Positions 51,393-62,126 of a stretch of DNA of 64,000 nt are shown one piece after another; position 1 is the first letter of the stretch; the number at the start of each line of letters is the position of its first letter. Origin of the DNA: Anoxybacteroides voinovskiense (lineage in GTDB: Bacteria > Bacillota > Bacilli > Bacillales > Anoxybacillaceae); the NCBI RefSeq assembly GCF_014196205.1, contig NZ_JACIDE010000017.1:1-64000 (forward strand). Reading direction: 5' to 3'. Position numbers and translations under genes: made by a program. The notes beneath the pieces are model-generated. The model was not told where the DNA came from and did no database searches. It saw nothing but the letters and a program-made list of their open reading frames with translations.

Positions 51393-52919
51393 GTGAAACG
51401 AATCTTTTTTTCGTTAGTATTTGCGCTTTTTGTGCTCGTTGCGGCGATGCCAGCACAAGCAGCAGATAAGCGAACGTGGCAAGATGAAAGCATTTACTTT
51501 ATCATGGTCGACCGCTTTAATAACGGCAATCCGCAAAACGATATCGATGTAGACACGAATGACCCGAAAGCGTACCATGGCGGTGATTTGCAAGGGGTGA
51601 TTGACAAGCTGGACTATATAAAAGCGATGGGCTTTACAGCCATTTGGTTGACACCGATTTTTCAAAACGAGCCTGGTGGATATCACGGATATTGGATTTC
51701 AGACTTTTACAAAGTCGACCCACATTTTGGTACAATTCAAGATGTAAAACGACTCGTCAAAGAAGCGCATAAACGCGACATGAAAGTCATTTTAGATTTT
51801 GTCGTCAACCATACAGGACCACACCATCCTTGGTTGAACGATCCGATGAAAAAAGAGTGGTTTCATGAGAAAAAAGATATTTTTAACTGGACAAATCAAA
51901 CGGAAGTAGAAAATGGGTGGCTGTTCGGTCTTCCGGATTTAGCGCAAGAAAACCCAGAAGTGAAACGATATTTACTCGAGGCTGCGAAATGGTGGATTCA
52001 ACAAACGGACATTGACGGTTATCGTTTAGATACCGTGAAGCATGTGCCAAAATCGTTTTGGCAAGAATTTTCGAAAGCAGTTAAATCGGTCAAAAAAGAC
52101 TTTTTCTTGCTTGGTGAGGTGTGGCATGATGACCCGCGTTATATTGCGGATTATAGGAAATATGGCATTGATGGTTTTCTCGACTTTCCATTTTATCAAG
52201 AAGCGTCAAAAATTTTCAGCAAATCTGACCAATCGTTGGAACCGTTGTATAACGTTTGGCGAAGAAATGAAACGTTTTATGAACGCCCGTATTTGCTAGG
52301 CACCTTTTTAGACAACCATGACACCGTCCGGTTCACAAGGCTGGCGTTAGAAAACCGACAAAATCCAATCAAACGAATTAAGCTTGGGTTAACGTATTTG
52401 TTTTCCGCACCGGGCATTCCGATTATGTACTACGGAACGGAAATCGGCATGGATGGCGGAAAAGACCCAGATAATCGCCGATTAATGAACTTCCGTACCG
52501 ACCAAGAAATTATTGACTATATTAAAAAAATTGGTGCATTACGCAACGACGTGCCAGCGTTGCGGCGCGGCGATTTTACGTTGCTTTATGAGAAAAACGG
52601 AATGGCAGTGTTTAAACGGACGTATCACGACCAAACCGCTGTTATTGCGATTAACAACACAAGCAAAACAGCAAAAGCGCATATTTCCAACGAACAGTTA
52701 GAGCCGGGGAAAGAATTGCACGGTTTGTTGGTGGATGATTTAGTCCGAAGCGATAAAAACGGGTATGATATTATTTTGAATCGGGAAACGGCTGAAATTT
52801 ATGTGTTAGGAAAAAAGACAGGGCTGAACGTGCCGTTTATTAGCGCAATCATTGCGGTGTATGTGTTGTTTGGATTGTTTTTATACTATGTAAAAAAACG
52901 ATCAAAAGCTAGGGGGTGA
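51393..52919 (+). CDS. secreted, C-terminally membrane-anchored alpha-amylase (GH13)
   Basis: A 508-residue alpha-amylase that cuts starch outside the cell. A signal peptide ends near AQAADK (residue 24). The GH13 catalytic residues are in DGYRLDTVKHV, LLGEVWHDD and LDNHDTVRF. After the barrel and domain C, residues about 478-500 form a hydrophobic helix, VPFISAIIAVYVLFGLFLYY, followed by KKRSK, a typical stop-transfer anchor, so the enzyme probably stays on the membrane. Amylases of this form are known from Anoxybacillus. GTG at 51393 follows GGGAGTGGAACAAG. It shares the operon with mdxEFG and malR. Products would enter through MdxEFG. Confidence 0.93.
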   Translation: MKRIFFSLVFALFVLVAAMPAQAADKRTWQDESIYFIMVDRFNNGNPQNDIDVDTNDPKAYHGGDLQGVIDKLDYIKAMGFTAIWLTPIFQNEPGGYHGYWISDFYKVDPHFGTIQDVKRLVKEAHKRDMKVILDFVVNHTGPHHPWLNDPMKKEWFHEKKDIFNWTNQTEVENGWLFGLPDLAQENPEVKRYLLEAAKWWIQQTDIDGYRLDTVKHVPKSFWQEFSKAVKSVKKDFFLLGEVWHDDPRYIADYRKYGIDGFLDFPFYQEASKIFSKSDQSLEPLYNVWRRNETFYERPYLLGTFLDNHDTVRFTRLALENRQNPIKRIKLGLTYLFSAPGIPIMYYGTEIGMDGGKDPDNRRLMNFRTDQEIIDYIKKIGALRNDVPALRRGDFTLLYEKNGMAVFKRTYHDQTAVIAINNTSKTAKAHISNEQLEPGKELHGLLVDDLVRSDKNGYDIILNRETAEIYVLGKKTGLNVPFISAIIAVYVLFGLFLYYVKKRSKARG

Positions 52920-52924
52920 AAGGC

Positions 52925-53950
52925 ATGAACGTAACGATTAAAGATGTTGCGAAGCGAGCGAACGTAGCACCTTCGACCGTTTCGCGCGTCATCGCCGACA
53001 GCCCGCGCATTAGTGAAAAAACGAAGCGGAAAGTGCGAGAAGCGATGAAAGAGCTTGGCTATCACCCGAACTTTATTGCGCGCAGTTTAGCGAGCCAGAC
53101 GGCACAAGTGATTGGAATTGTGATGCCAAGCTCAGCTGATCAAGCGTTGCAGCATCCGTTTTTCCCAGAAGTAATTCGCGGCATTAGCAAAGCAGCACAT
53201 GAGAAAAAATTTGCTTTGCAAATGTCGACGGGGGAAAAAGAGGAAGAGATTTACGAAGAAGTGGTGGAAATGTTGCAAGGACGCCGCGTGGATGGAGTAA
53301 TATTGCTTTATTCGCGCGTGAATGATAAATTGATGAAATATTTACTCCGGCACGATTTTCCGTTTGTTGTGATCGGAAAGCCGCATCAACGTGCAGAACA
53401 AATTACGCACGTGGACAATGACAACTACCGAATTGGCAAAGAAGCGACGCAATATTTGCTCGAGCTTGGGCATGAACGCATTGCGTTTATTGGCGGGAAT
53501 GAGACGTATTTAGTAACGGCCGACCGGCTATTAGGGTATAAAGAGGCGTTGGAAGAAGCAGGTCTTGTTTATCGGCAGGAATATGTTGTGTATGAAGAGT
53601 TTTTACAAAAAGCGAATCAAGAAGAAATGAAAAAGCTGTTTTCACTTGACGAGCCGCCGACGGCGTTAGTCGTTGTCGATGATTTACTTGCGCTTGATGT
53701 GTTGAAATTGCTTGACGAGCTGAATTTGCGCGTTCCGGACGATGTTTCGCTCGTTAGCTTTAACAATACGTTATTAGCAGACATGGCACGCCCACCGCTG
53801 ACGTCGGTCGACATTCATATTTTCCAGCTAGGCTATGAAGCAGCAAAAAATTTAATGGAAAAAGTCGCTAATCCGAACGAACCAGTCAAACGAATCATCA
53901 TCCCCCATAAACTTGTGAAGCGGTTTTCATGCGATTACGTTTCAAAATAA
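52925..53950 (+). CDS. malR: LacI-family repressor of the maltodextrin genes (MalR-like)
   Basis: A 341-residue LacI-family regulator. TIKDVAKRANVAPSTVSRVI at residues 4-23 is the helix-turn-helix and PNFIARSLASQT the hinge. The effector domain follows from about 62. It begins 5 bases after the amylase stop, with AGGGGGTGAAAGG as ribosome site, and closes the operon. The GCAATCG-type operators near nplT and mdxE are its likely targets; this is inference from position and from the MalR boxes of other Firmicutes. A terminator follows. Confidence 0.88.
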   Translation: MNVTIKDVAKRANVAPSTVSRVIADSPRISEKTKRKVREAMKELGYHPNFIARSLASQTAQVIGIVMPSSADQALQHPFFPEVIRGISKAAHEKKFALQMSTGEKEEEIYEEVVEMLQGRRVDGVILLYSRVNDKLMKYLLRHDFPFVVIGKPHQRAEQITHVDNDNYRIGKEATQYLLELGHERIAFIGGNETYLVTADRLLGYKEALEEAGLVYRQEYVVYEEFLQKANQEEMKKLFSLDEPPTALVVVDDLLALDVLKLLDELNLRVPDDVSLVSFNNTLLADMARPPLTSVDIHIFQLGYEAAKNLMEKVANPNEPVKRIIIPHKLVKRFSCDYVSK

Positions 53951-53977
53951 AAGACCACGCGCATGTGGTCTTTTTTA
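53949..53977 (+). terminator. terminator after malR
   Basis: AAAAGACCAC and GTGGTCTTTT pair around GCGCAT, followed by TT. Two further small hairpins follow in the gap: TTGCAAC/GTTGCAA near 53989-54008 and AGACCTT/AAGGTCT near 54026-54043. Confidence 0.9.
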
Positions 53978-54145
53978 CTAAAAAAAACTTGCAACAAATG
54001 TTGCAAGCAAAAAGGGAAGAGAGGGAGACCTTTTGTCAAGGTCTAACAATATCCATCTTTATCATAAACGGTTCGCTGACAAAAAATCAAGGTTAATGTC
54101 AGAAAATATAACATAAAATGTAGATGTTTGTTAAATATGCTTCCT

Positions 54146-55009
54146 TTAGCCATTAACGATTTTCCCGCCGTTCACATGAAGCATTTGTCCCGTCATATAA
54201 GAAGCGTCGTCGCTGGCTAAAAAAACATAGCTCGGTGCGACTTCTTCCGGTTGTCCAGGGCGTTTCATTGGGGTATTGGCACCGAATGTAGCGACGTGGT
54301 CGCTAGAAAACGTCGATGGAATAAGCGGTGTCCAAATCGGCCCAGGGGCAACACCGTTCACACGAATGCCTTTTGCCACAAGCGATTTAGCTAACGACCG
54401 CGTAAATGCTACAATCGCTCCTTTTGTTGCGGAATAATCAAGCAACTGTTCGTGCCCTTCATAAGCAGTAATGGACGCTGTATTAATGATGGAACTCCCT
54501 TCGTTCAAATAAGGAATCGCTGCTTTTGTTAAATAGAAGTAGCCGAAGACGTTTGTGCGAAACGTTTTTTCTAATTGTTGGGAAGTAATGTTAAGCAAAC
54601 TGTTTTGCGGATGTTGTTCTGCCGCGTTGTTCACGACAATGTCTACCTTCCCAAACGTTTGTATCACTTCCTTTACTGCCTGTTGACAAAAATGTTCGTC
54701 GCCGATATCTCCAGCGATTAATAAGCAATGACTTCCTTCTTCCTCGACTTGTCGCTTCGTTTCTTTCGCATCTTCGTGTTCGTTTAAATAAATAATAGCG
54801 ACGTCTGCCCCTTCTTTAGCGAAATAAATGGCGACTGCCCGGCCGATGCCACTATCGCCACCGCTAATGATAGCGACTTTATCTTTTAGTTTGCCACTGC
54901 CGCGATATCGCGGATCTTCTGAGATTGGCTGTGGCATCATTTCTGTCTGCAGTCCCGGTTGCTGATGTTGATGTTGCGGCGGCAGTGTTGCCTGTTGTTT
55001 TGTGACCAC
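54146..55009 (-). CDS. short-chain dehydrogenase/reductase (YhxD/YdaD type)
   Basis: A 287-residue NAD(P)-dependent oxidoreductase. The cofactor motif is SGGDSGIGRAVA near 53-64 and the catalytic residues are in SITAYEGHEQLLDYSATKGA, holding Ser, Tyr and Lys of the YxxxK motif. An N-terminal tail rich in Gln, Pro and His (about 5-35) before the fold is characteristic of the YdaD/YhxD/GspA-like general-stress group. Substrate unknown. GTG at 55009 follows GGGGGGAAGAAT; the frame further upstream has no ribosome site. I found no sigma-B promoter. Confidence 0.87.
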   Translation of the reverse strand: MVTKQQATLPPQHQHQQPGLQTEMMPQPISEDPRYRGSGKLKDKVAIISGGDSGIGRAVAIYFAKEGADVAIIYLNEHEDAKETKRQVEEEGSHCLLIAGDIGDEHFCQQAVKEVIQTFGKVDIVVNNAAEQHPQNSLLNITSQQLEKTFRTNVFGYFYLTKAAIPYLNEGSSIINTASITAYEGHEQLLDYSATKGAIVAFTRSLAKSLVAKGIRVNGVAPGPIWTPLIPSTFSSDHVATFGANTPMKRPGQPEEVAPSYVFLASDDASYMTGQMLHVNGGKIVNG

Positions 55010-55073
55010 TATTCTTCCCCCCCTTGCATGTTCAATTATTTTTATTATGATAATTATGGCCACAAATTATGAA

Positions 55074-55095
55074 AAGCCAAGGCTGCCCTTGGCTT
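55074..55095 (-). terminator. terminator after metH
   Basis: AGCCAAGG and CCTTGGCT pair around a 4-base loop directly after the metH stop. On the minus strand the stem is followed by TTTTC. Confidence 0.75.
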
Positions 55096-58000
55096 TTATA
55101 AAACGTTGAAATATCTCGCTTCCGGATGGGCGAAGACGATGGCGGATACCGATGCCTCTGGCTCCATCATATATCCTTCGGTTAACTGGATGCCAATTTC
55201 TTCAGGGCGAAGGAGACGGAACAGTTTTTCTTGATCTTCTAAGTTCGGGCAGGCTGGATAGCCGAACGAGAAGCGCTGCCCTTGGTATTTCGCAGCAAAA
55301 CGTTCTTCCATCGTAACATCAGGGGCATCTGAGAACCCCCAGCGATCGCGCATCACTTGGTGTGTACGCTCGGCCAATCCTTCGGCCACTTCAAGCGCCA
55401 GTGCTTGAATCGCATGACTTTTTAAAAACTCTCCGTTTTCTTTCCAGCGCTGTGCAAGTTCCCGAATTCCTTTTCCTGCAGTGACCGCAAATAGCCCGAC
55501 ATAATCGATTTCGCCACTTTCGACCGATCGCAAATAGTCGGCAAGGCAAAGGTATGGCGCTCTTGGTTGCCGCGGGAACTCAAACGTTTCTAACACCGTG
55601 TTGCTCGTCGGTGCATAAATGTAGATTTTATTGCCGTCGCTTTGCGCGCGGAAAAATTGGTAAACAACAGCTGGTGTAATCCACTGCTTCTGTTTTGCCT
55701 CGAAAAGAAGTTCATCTACTAGCTGCTTCAACATAACGGCTTTTTCGTTTTGCTCGGCAAGCAATTTTTTGACGTTTCCTTTTAAGCCGAGATGGTGACC
55801 TAATAACATTTGCCAGTTAATGTATGGTTCGATATGAGCGAGCGGCACGTCTTTTAATACGTGGCGCTCGATATCCGTCGGTACAAACACAGGAACGTCC
55901 GTCGAAACGTTCGAGCGGCTGAATGTGGCGGGTTGTACCGGTTGTTGCAAAGCCGTGCTTTTTTCTTTTCGTTTATATTCGATGTCGTTTTGCTGCAGAC
56001 GATTGGCGAGCGCTAAGCCATCCATCGCATCTTTTGCATAAAGGACAATGCCGTCGTATTCAGGGGCGATTTTATTTTCCGTAAATTTGCGAGATAGCGC
56101 TGCACCGCCGACTAAAATTGGTAAGGAAATGCCTGCTTGTTTTAAATCTTGGGCAGTGAGTACCATTTGCTGGGCAGATTTCACGAGTAGCCCAGATAAT
56201 CCGATCATGTCAGGTTGTTCCGCCCGTACAGCTTCAATCAGTTGCTGCGGTGTTACTTTAATACCTAAATCGACGACGTGAAAGCCGTTGTTGCTTAAAA
56301 TAATATCCACTAAATTTTTGCCGATATCATGCACATCGCCTTTGACGGTCGCGAGTATGACTTTTCCTTTTGTGCTCGTTTCGGTTTTTTCCATGTACGG
56401 TTCTAAAAAGGCGACTGCGGCTTTCATTACTTCTGCGCTTTGCAACACTTCGGCGACGATAAGTTGGTTATCATTAAACAGCCGCCCGACTTCATCCATT
56501 CCCGTCATGAGCGGTCCGTTAATAATCGTTAACGGGTTTTCGTACGTTTGCAATGCCAGTTCTAAATCGGCAAACAGCCCTTCTTTCGTTCCCTCCACTA
56601 CATAATTGGCTAGCCGTTCCTCAAGCGTTAAATTCGCGCTTGCTTTTTTCGGTTCTTTCGTCTTGTCGCGGTAAAACTGGATAAACGTATTTAACGTTTC
56701 ATCGTTTGTATCGAATAGAAGCGCTTCCGCCATGTTCACCTCGTTTTCCGGGATGGAAGCGAATCGTTCGAGCTTTTCCGTATTGACAATGGCGTAATCA
56801 AGCCCTGCTTGCGTGCAATGGTATAAAAAGACAGAGTTTAAAATTTCTCGTCCAACTGGCGGCAAGCCGAAAGAAACGTTACTAATGCCGAGCATCGTTA
56901 AACAATGCGGCAATCGTTCTTTTATGAGGCGAATCCCTTTAATCGTTTCTTTTGCTGCGCCGATATATTGTTCGTCGCCTGTGCCAACTGGAAATACAAG
57001 CGGGTCGAAAATGATGTCGTGCGGCGAGAGGCCATATTTGTTGACGAGCAAGTCGTACGAGCGCAGGGCGATTTCGAGTTTTCGTTCAGCATGAATGGCC
57101 ATTCCTTGTTCGTCAATCGTGCCGACGACGACGGCAGCTCCGTATTGATGAATGAGCGGCACGATTTTTTCGAACCGTTCTTCGCCATCTTCTAAGTTAA
57201 TCGAGTTAATAATCGCTTTTCCTTGCGAATAGGAGAGGGCGCATTCAATTACACGCTCATCGGTTGAATCGATGACTAGCGGCACTTTTACTTTTTTGAC
57301 GACTTGTTGAATGAATTGTTCCATATCTTCTTTTTCGTCCCGGTCTGGGTCAGCTAAGCAAATGTCGATGACATGCGCCCCGTTTTTCACTTGGGCACGG
57401 GCAATTTCCGCTGCTTCTTCATATTTTCCTTCGGCAATGAGCCGCTTAAATTTACGCGAGCCGATGACGTTTGTCCGTTCCCCGACAAAGAGCGGGCGCA
57501 TTGTTTCATCATAAAGAAGTGGCTCGATGCCGGAAACAGCATGCACGTCAAACGATGGTGGAATTTTTCGCGGCGGAAGATCACGAACTGCTTCACAAAT
57601 GGCGCGAATATGATTAGGCGTTGTGCCACAACAGCCGCCAACGATATTAATCCAGCCTTTTTCCGCAAACCAGCGGATTTTTTTCGCAAGCATTTCCGGT
57701 GTTTCGTGATAATGCCCTTCTTCGTCTGGGAGTCCAGCGTTCGGGTAACAGCTCACCGCCGTATTAGCTAGCTCGGCAAGCGAGCGCAAATGGTCGGTCA
57801 TAAATTCAGGTCCAGTGGCGCAGTTTAAACCGACCGCCAATGGCTTCATATGCTGAACGGAAATAAAAAACGATTCAATTGTTTGCCCAGCAAGTGTCGT
57901 ACCCATCGGTTCAATCGTTCCGGAAATCATAATCGGTACGCGCTTCCCTAGTTTTTGGAACGCTTGCGAGATGCCGATGAATCCTGCTTTGACGTTTAGT

Positions 58001-58494
58001 GTGTCTTGGCATGTTTCTAAAAGCAATATATCAACGCCGCCGATTAGAAGCCCGCGTGCTTGTTCTTCATAGGCGGCGACAAGTTGTGCAAACGTTGTGC
58101 CGCCAGTGACAGATAGCGTTTTTGTTGTCGGTCCCATCGAGCCAGCGACAAAGCGCGGCCATTCTGGGGTGGAGTACTTTTCCGCTGCTTGTTTAGCGAG
58201 TTTGGCAGATTCGATGTTTAATTCAAGCGCTAAATGGCCGAGGTTGTATTCGTCGAGAACGATGTTTGTCGCGCCAAACGTATTCGTTTCGATAATGTCT
58301 GCCCCTGCTTCTAAATATGCTTCGTGAATCGAGCGAATGACGTACGGAGCGGTGAGCGATAAATATTCGTTGCACCCTTCGTACTCCTCGCCGCCGAAAT
58401 CAGCCGCTGTTAAGCCGGCGCTTTGAATCATCGTCCCCATGGCACCGTCAATGATTAAAATTTTTTTGTGCAATTGTTCGAATAAGCTAGCCAT
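55096..58494 (-). CDS. metH: cobalamin-dependent methionine synthase
   Basis: A 1132-residue modular enzyme that methylates homocysteine from methyltetrahydrofolate through cobalamin. Modules in order: homocysteine domain (about 1-320) with zinc cysteines in LNCATGPE and GGCCGTTP; folate domain (about 335-610); B12 domain (about 640-880) with the cobalt-ligand motif DVHDIGKN; and the AdoMet reactivation domain (about 890-1132) with [15 protein letters not shown] at 58494 follows AGGAAGGTG and gives the family N-terminus. It overlaps yitJ by eight bases and is controlled with it by the SAM riboswitch. Needs cobalamin, whose genes are not in the window. Confidence 0.96.
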   Translation of the reverse strand: MASLFEQLHKKILIIDGAMGTMIQSAGLTAADFGGEEYEGCNEYLSLTAPYVIRSIHEAYLEAGADIIETNTFGATNIVLDEYNLGHLALELNIESAKLAKQAAEKYSTPEWPRFVAGSMGPTTKTLSVTGGTTFAQLVAAYEEQARGLLIGGVDILLLETCQDTLNVKAGFIGISQAFQKLGKRVPIMISGTIEPMGTTLAGQTIESFFISVQHMKPLAVGLNCATGPEFMTDHLRSLAELANTAVSCYPNAGLPDEEGHYHETPEMLAKKIRWFAEKGWINIVGGCCGTTPNHIRAICEAVRDLPPRKIPPSFDVHAVSGIEPLLYDETMRPLFVGERTNVIGSRKFKRLIAEGKYEEAAEIARAQVKNGAHVIDICLADPDRDEKEDMEQFIQQVVKKVKVPLVIDSTDERVIECALSYSQGKAIINSINLEDGEERFEKIVPLIHQYGAAVVVGTIDEQGMAIHAERKLEIALRSYDLLVNKYGLSPHDIIFDPLVFPVGTGDEQYIGAAKETIKGIRLIKERLPHCLTMLGISNVSFGLPPVGREILNSVFLYHCTQAGLDYAIVNTEKLERFASIPENEVNMAEALLFDTNDETLNTFIQFYRDKTKEPKKASANLTLEERLANYVVEGTKEGLFADLELALQTYENPLTIINGPLMTGMDEVGRLFNDNQLIVAEVLQSAEVMKAAVAFLEPYMEKTETSTKGKVILATVKGDVHDIGKNLVDIILSNNGFHVVDLGIKVTPQQLIEAVRAEQPDMIGLSGLLVKSAQQMVLTAQDLKQAGISLPILVGGAALSRKFTENKIAPEYDGIVLYAKDAMDGLALANRLQQNDIEYKRKEKSTALQQPVQPATFSRSNVSTDVPVFVPTDIERHVLKDVPLAHIEPYINWQMLLGHHLGLKGNVKKLLAEQNEKAVMLKQLVDELLFEAKQKQWITPAVVYQFFRAQSDGNKIYIYAPTSNTVLETFEFPRQPRAPYLCLADYLRSVESGEIDYVGLFAVTAGKGIRELAQRWKENGEFLKSHAIQALALEVAEGLAERTHQVMRDRWGFSDAPDVTMEERFAAKYQGQRFSFGYPACPNLEDQEKLFRLLRPEEIGIQLTEGYMMEPEASVSAIVFAHPEARYFNVL

Positions 58495-60334
58495 GAAGCA
58501 CCTTCCTTTCGTTTGCTGCTTGTTTTTCGTGTACATATTGCGCGAGTTCGACCGTCATTTCATAACGTAAAAACGGTGTAATTAAATAAATGCCGTTAAA
58601 TAAATCGAAGGCAGCATCAATTAACGATTTAGCGATGGCAATTCCTTCTTTTGCCGATTGAATTGGGTCATTCGCGCAAGCGGCCATCCGCGCGCGAATA
58701 TCGTCTGATAGCGTAATCCCTGGCACCTCGTGATGCAGAAATTCTGCATTGCGTGCGCTTGTAAGCGGCATAATGCCGATGTAAATTGGTGTGTCTAGAT
58801 GTTTTGTCGCGTCGTAGACGGCTTCTATTTGTTTTTCCGAATATATCGGCTGCGTCATAAAATAATGCGCGCCGCATTGAATTTTTTTCTCAAGCCGCTG
58901 CACGGCTTTGTCTAAATGCCGGACATTTGGGTTAAAGGCAGCTGCGATAGAAAATTTTGTTTTTTGCCCAAGCGGCTGTCCGGAATACGATACGCCTTCG
59001 TTAAATTGGTGAATGAGTTGAATTAAATCAAATGACGACAAGTCGTAAACGGACGTGGCGCCAGGGAAGTCGCCGATTTTAGATGGATCGCCAGTGACAG
59101 CAAGCACGTCGGTAATGCCGAGCGTATATAGCCCCATAAGGTGTGACTGCAAACCAATTAAATTTCGGTCACGGCACGTAATATGAATGAGCGGGCGAAT
59201 GCCGAGTTGCTGCTTGACGATCGTCCCGAGCGCGACATTGCTAATGCGAGGTGTCGCTAATGAATTGTCTGCAAGCGTAAGCGCATCGATATTTGCCTCT
59301 TTCAGTGCTTTTGCGCCTTCTAAAAATTTTTCGATGCCGAGTTTTTTCGGTGGATCGAGCTCGACAATAATGGAACGGCGTTTTCGGACGATATCCGTCA
59401 GCGGTGGTTCCGTTTGTTCTGGTGGCGCAGAAACGGAAACGCTGAGAGTTCGTTGCTTGACCTGTTTTTGTTGGACAGGTGTCCGATCGGTAAGCGCCTT
59501 TGCCATCGCTTCAATATGGCTTGGCGTCGTGCCGCAACAACCGCCGATTAAACGAACGCCTTGGTGGCGAAACGCTAGCGCTGTTTCTTTAAAATATTCG
59601 GCGTTCGTTTCATAAACGAGCCGACCATCCCGATAATCTGGTAGACTCGCATTCGGATAGGCAGAAAGAAATGCGGTTGTCGGTAGCGGCACTTCTTCTA
59701 ACGAACGAATCATATGATATGGTCCGAGGTGGCAGTTTAGCCCAACAATATCAGCGCCAAGCTGCTCGAGCTGTGCCAGCGCCTCGCTTAACGGTGTTCC
59801 GTCTTGTAAAATGCCGACGTCGTGTAGCGTCACATGGGCGATGATTGGTTTATTTGTTTCTTTACGGGCAATGGCCAGCACCGTTTTTAATTCTTCTAAA
59901 TCGTAATATGTTTCTAACAACAATCCGTCGACGTCTTCATGCAAAAGGACGTACAGTTGTTCACGAAACGTGCGCTTGACTTCTTCGAGCGTAATGGCAC
60001 TTTTATTCACGCTGCGTAGGCCGCCGATTGTTCCGAGAACGTACGCGCTCCCTTTCGCCGCTTGTTTGGCAAGGCGGACAGCCGCGCGGTTAATCGTTTG
60101 TACGTCGTCTTGTAGTCCGTAGCGGGAGAGTTTAACATAATTAGCCCCATATGTGTTTGTTTGAATGACTTCTGCACCAGCCGCAATATATGCTTCATGA
60201 ATATGAACGATTTCCTCTGGTTTCGATATGTTTAGCTCTTCAAAGCAACGATCGATGCCGTGTGAGTATAATAGTGTTCCCATCGCTCCGTCAGCGAGAA
60301 CGATTCGTTCTTTTACGTCTTCTAAAAGCCCCAC
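58487..60334 (-). CDS. yitJ: bifunctional homocysteine S-methyltransferase / methylenetetrahydrofolate reductase
   Basis: A 615-residue fusion. Residues 1-290 are a homocysteine methyltransferase with zinc cysteines in GLNCHLGPY and IGGCCGTTP. Residues about 315-600 are a 5,10-methylenetetrahydrofolate reductase of the MetF type, with [12 protein letters not shown] and ITCRDRN near the flavin site. It supplies methyl-folate to MetH, directly downstream and overlapping by eight bases. Length matches YitJ (612). The start is GTG at 60334 after GGGGGAACG. A SAM-I riboswitch precedes it. Confidence 0.95.
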   Translation of the reverse strand: MGLLEDVKERIVLADGAMGTLLYSHGIDRCFEELNISKPEEIVHIHEAYIAAGAEVIQTNTYGANYVKLSRYGLQDDVQTINRAAVRLAKQAAKGSAYVLGTIGGLRSVNKSAITLEEVKRTFREQLYVLLHEDVDGLLLETYYDLEELKTVLAIARKETNKPIIAHVTLHDVGILQDGTPLSEALAQLEQLGADIVGLNCHLGPYHMIRSLEEVPLPTTAFLSAYPNASLPDYRDGRLVYETNAEYFKETALAFRHQGVRLIGGCCGTTPSHIEAMAKALTDRTPVQQKQVKQRTLSVSVSAPPEQTEPPLTDIVRKRRSIIVELDPPKKLGIEKFLEGAKALKEANIDALTLADNSLATPRISNVALGTIVKQQLGIRPLIHITCRDRNLIGLQSHLMGLYTLGITDVLAVTGDPSKIGDFPGATSVYDLSSFDLIQLIHQFNEGVSYSGQPLGQKTKFSIAAAFNPNVRHLDKAVQRLEKKIQCGAHYFMTQPIYSEKQIEAVYDATKHLDTPIYIGIMPLTSARNAEFLHHEVPGITLSDDIRARMAACANDPIQSAKEGIAIAKSLIDAAFDLFNGIYLITPFLRYEMTVELAQYVHEKQAANERKVLHG

Positions 60335-60353
60335 GTGCGTTCCCCCGTTTCTT

Positions 60354-60387
60354 TATAAAATAAAAAAGCCTTCCAAGAAGAAGACTT
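60354..60387 (-). terminator. riboswitch terminator ahead of yitJ
   Basis: On the minus strand AAGTCTTC pairs with GAAGGCTT (one G-U) around TTCTTG, followed by TTTTATTTTAT. Its left arm can instead pair with AGAAGGAGA just upstream, forming the antiterminator. Confidence 0.85.
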
Positions 60388-60397
60388 TTGCGTTTCT

Positions 60398-60503
60398 CCT
60401 TCTTATCTTTCAAGCGAACCGCTTGTCTGGAATTAGCACCTTGACGTCGGTCAGGTTGCTGAAGGTTCACAGGGCCAGTCCCTCCCCTTCTCTCGATAAG
60501 AGC
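60398..60503 (-). ncRNA. SAM-I riboswitch (S-box) controlling yitJ-metH
   Basis: On the minus strand the P1 helix is CTTATC (60500-60495) with GATAAG (60407-60402). The conserved S-box core follows: GAGAGAAGGGGAGGGACTGG, then CCTTCAGCAACC and AAGGTGCTAATTCC. The last P1 strand leads straight into the antiterminator arm AGAAGGAGA, which is exclusive with the terminator. With SAM bound, P1 forms, the antiterminator is prevented and transcription stops. The same arrangement is known for Bacillus subtilis yitJ. Confidence 0.96.
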
Positions 60504-60567
60504 ACGTATACGGTTTATACATAAATGTAACTGATTTTTTCGAAATATTCAACTATTGTTTACAAAA

Positions 60568-60592
60568 AAGAAGGCGTAGCGCCTTCTTAACG
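60568..60592 (-). terminator. terminator after the YajQ gene
   Basis: On the minus strand AAGAAGGCG and CGCCTTCTT form the stem, then TTTTTTG. It overlaps the stop codon. Confidence 0.88.
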
Positions 60593-61078
60593 GTAGTTGA
60601 CAAATTGTACATCGATTGGCAAATCGGCTTCGCGGATGGCAGCGATGACTTTTTGTAAATCGTCTTTGCTTTTGCCGCTGACGCGAATTTGGTCTTCTTG
60701 AATTTGGCTTTTTACTTTTAAGCCTGTGTTTTTAATGATGGTGTTGATTTTTTTCGCGTTGTCTTTGTCGATGCCTTGGACGAGTTTCGCCCGTTGGCGC
60801 ACCGTTCCGCCAGAGGCAGGTTCGATTTTTCCGTATTGAATGTTTTTCGTCGGAACGCCGCGCTTAATCAGTTTACCAATTAATACGTCTTTTAATTGTT
60901 CTAATTTGAACTCGTCGTCGGAAATTAAAATGAGCTCCTCTTTTTCGAGCGAAATATCGCTTTTGCTGCCTTTGAAGTCATAGCGGTTTTGAATTTCTTT
61001 TAACGCAATGTTCACCGCATTAGTGACTTCGGAAAGGTCTACTTTTGACACAATATCAAATGAACTTTCTTTTGACAT
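60587..61078 (-). CDS. yitK: YajQ-family nucleotide-binding protein YitK
   Basis: A 163-residue protein with the two ferredoxin-like domains of the YajQ/UPF0234 family. It starts [18 protein letters not shown] and contains [12 protein letters not shown] near 32-43. Members bind nucleotides and, in Xanthomonas, cyclic di-GMP; the role in Bacillaceae is unknown. Position between yitJ and yitL is conserved. GGAGGTATTG precedes the ATG. Confidence 0.93.
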   Translation of the reverse strand: MSKESSFDIVSKVDLSEVTNAVNIALKEIQNRYDFKGSKSDISLEKEELILISDDEFKLEQLKDVLIGKLIKRGVPTKNIQYGKIEPASGGTVRQRAKLVQGIDKDNAKKINTIIKNTGLKVKSQIQEDQIRVSGKSKDDLQKVIAAIREADLPIDVQFVNYR

Positions 61079-61161
61079 ACAATACCTCCAACGATTTGGT
61101 CATTTTGTTTCCATTATAGTAAAATGAAGCATGAGAAACAATAACAAAAGGAAGATGCGTA

Positions 61162-62019
61162 ATGATAGCAGGAGAGATGATGACATTAACGGTAAAGAGA
61201 GAAGTGCCGTTTGGGTATTTTTTGACCGATGGTACAGAAGAAGTGTTGCTTCATAAGAGCGAAACAGAGCATGCACTTACAGTAGATGAAGAAGTGACGG
61301 TCTTTTTGTACCATGACCATCAAGGGCGGCTATGTGCGACAACGAAAACGCCAAAAATTACGAACGATACGTACGATTGGGTCGAAGTTGTCGATGTGAT
61401 GCCAAAGTTAGGGGTGTTTGTCAACATCAGTATTTCGAAAGATGTACTCGTATCGATCGATGATTTGCCGCCGCTTTTGGAATTATGGCCAAAGCGTGGG
61501 GATGAACTATATTGTTCATTAAAAACAGATAAGCGAGGGCGGCTATTGGCGCAGCTTGCGACAGACGAGGTCATGAGGCAATTAGCAGTAAAAGCACCGG
61601 AATCGGTGTTTAATCAAAATATTCGCGGACGTGTGTATCGGCTAATAAAAGCTGGTGCCTTTCTTTTTTCCGATGTCGGTTATATCGGGTTTATTCATGA
61701 ATCACAGCGTCGCAAAGAACCGCGCCTTGGTGAACTTGTGGAAGGGCGGATCATCGGGGTGAAAGAAGACGGGACGGTGAATGTGTCGCTTCTTCCGCGC
61801 AAACACGAAAGTTTAGATGAAGATGCGGACAAGATTTACCGCTATTTAGAAAGCCGCGGGGGGGCGATGCCGTATCATGATAAAAGCGATCCAGAGGACA
61901 TTAAAGCGCGCTTTCACATGAGCAAAGCCGCCTTTAAACGAGCATTAGGACGTTTAATGAAAGCAAAAAAAATATATCAAGAAAACGGCTGGACGTATAT
62001 TACGAAAGAGGAAGAGTGA
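61162..62019 (+). CDS. yitL: S1-domain RNA-binding protein CvfB/YitL
   Basis: A 285-residue cytoplasmic protein with tandem S1-like OB-fold domains in the first 215 residues and a C-terminal winged-helix segment near 220-280 (IKARFHMSKAAFKRALGRLMKAKKI). Staphylococcus CvfB of this family binds RNA and influences virulence gene expression; the Bacillus role is unknown. AAAAGGAAGATG precedes the ATG at 61162. It is divergent from yitK. Confidence 0.92.
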   Translation: MIAGEMMTLTVKREVPFGYFLTDGTEEVLLHKSETEHALTVDEEVTVFLYHDHQGRLCATTKTPKITNDTYDWVEVVDVMPKLGVFVNISISKDVLVSIDDLPPLLELWPKRGDELYCSLKTDKRGRLLAQLATDEVMRQLAVKAPESVFNQNIRGRVYRLIKAGAFLFSDVGYIGFIHESQRRKEPRLGELVEGRIIGVKEDGTVNVSLLPRKHESLDEDADKIYRYLESRGGAMPYHDKSDPEDIKARFHMSKAAFKRALGRLMKAKKIYQENGWTYITKEEE

Positions 62020-62052
62020 AAAAAGCGGAGCGAACGTGCTTCGCTTTTTTTC
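62018..62052 (+). terminator. terminator after yitL
   Basis: AAAGCGGAGC pairs with GCTTCGCTTT (one G-U) around a short loop, followed by TTTTTC. Overlaps the stop codon. Confidence 0.85.
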
Positions 62053-62126
62053 TTAAGAAACTAAAAACATTTTAGGAAATAACCGATAAAAAGAATGGAT
62101 ATTTTTACTGTGAAAGGACGAGGGAA

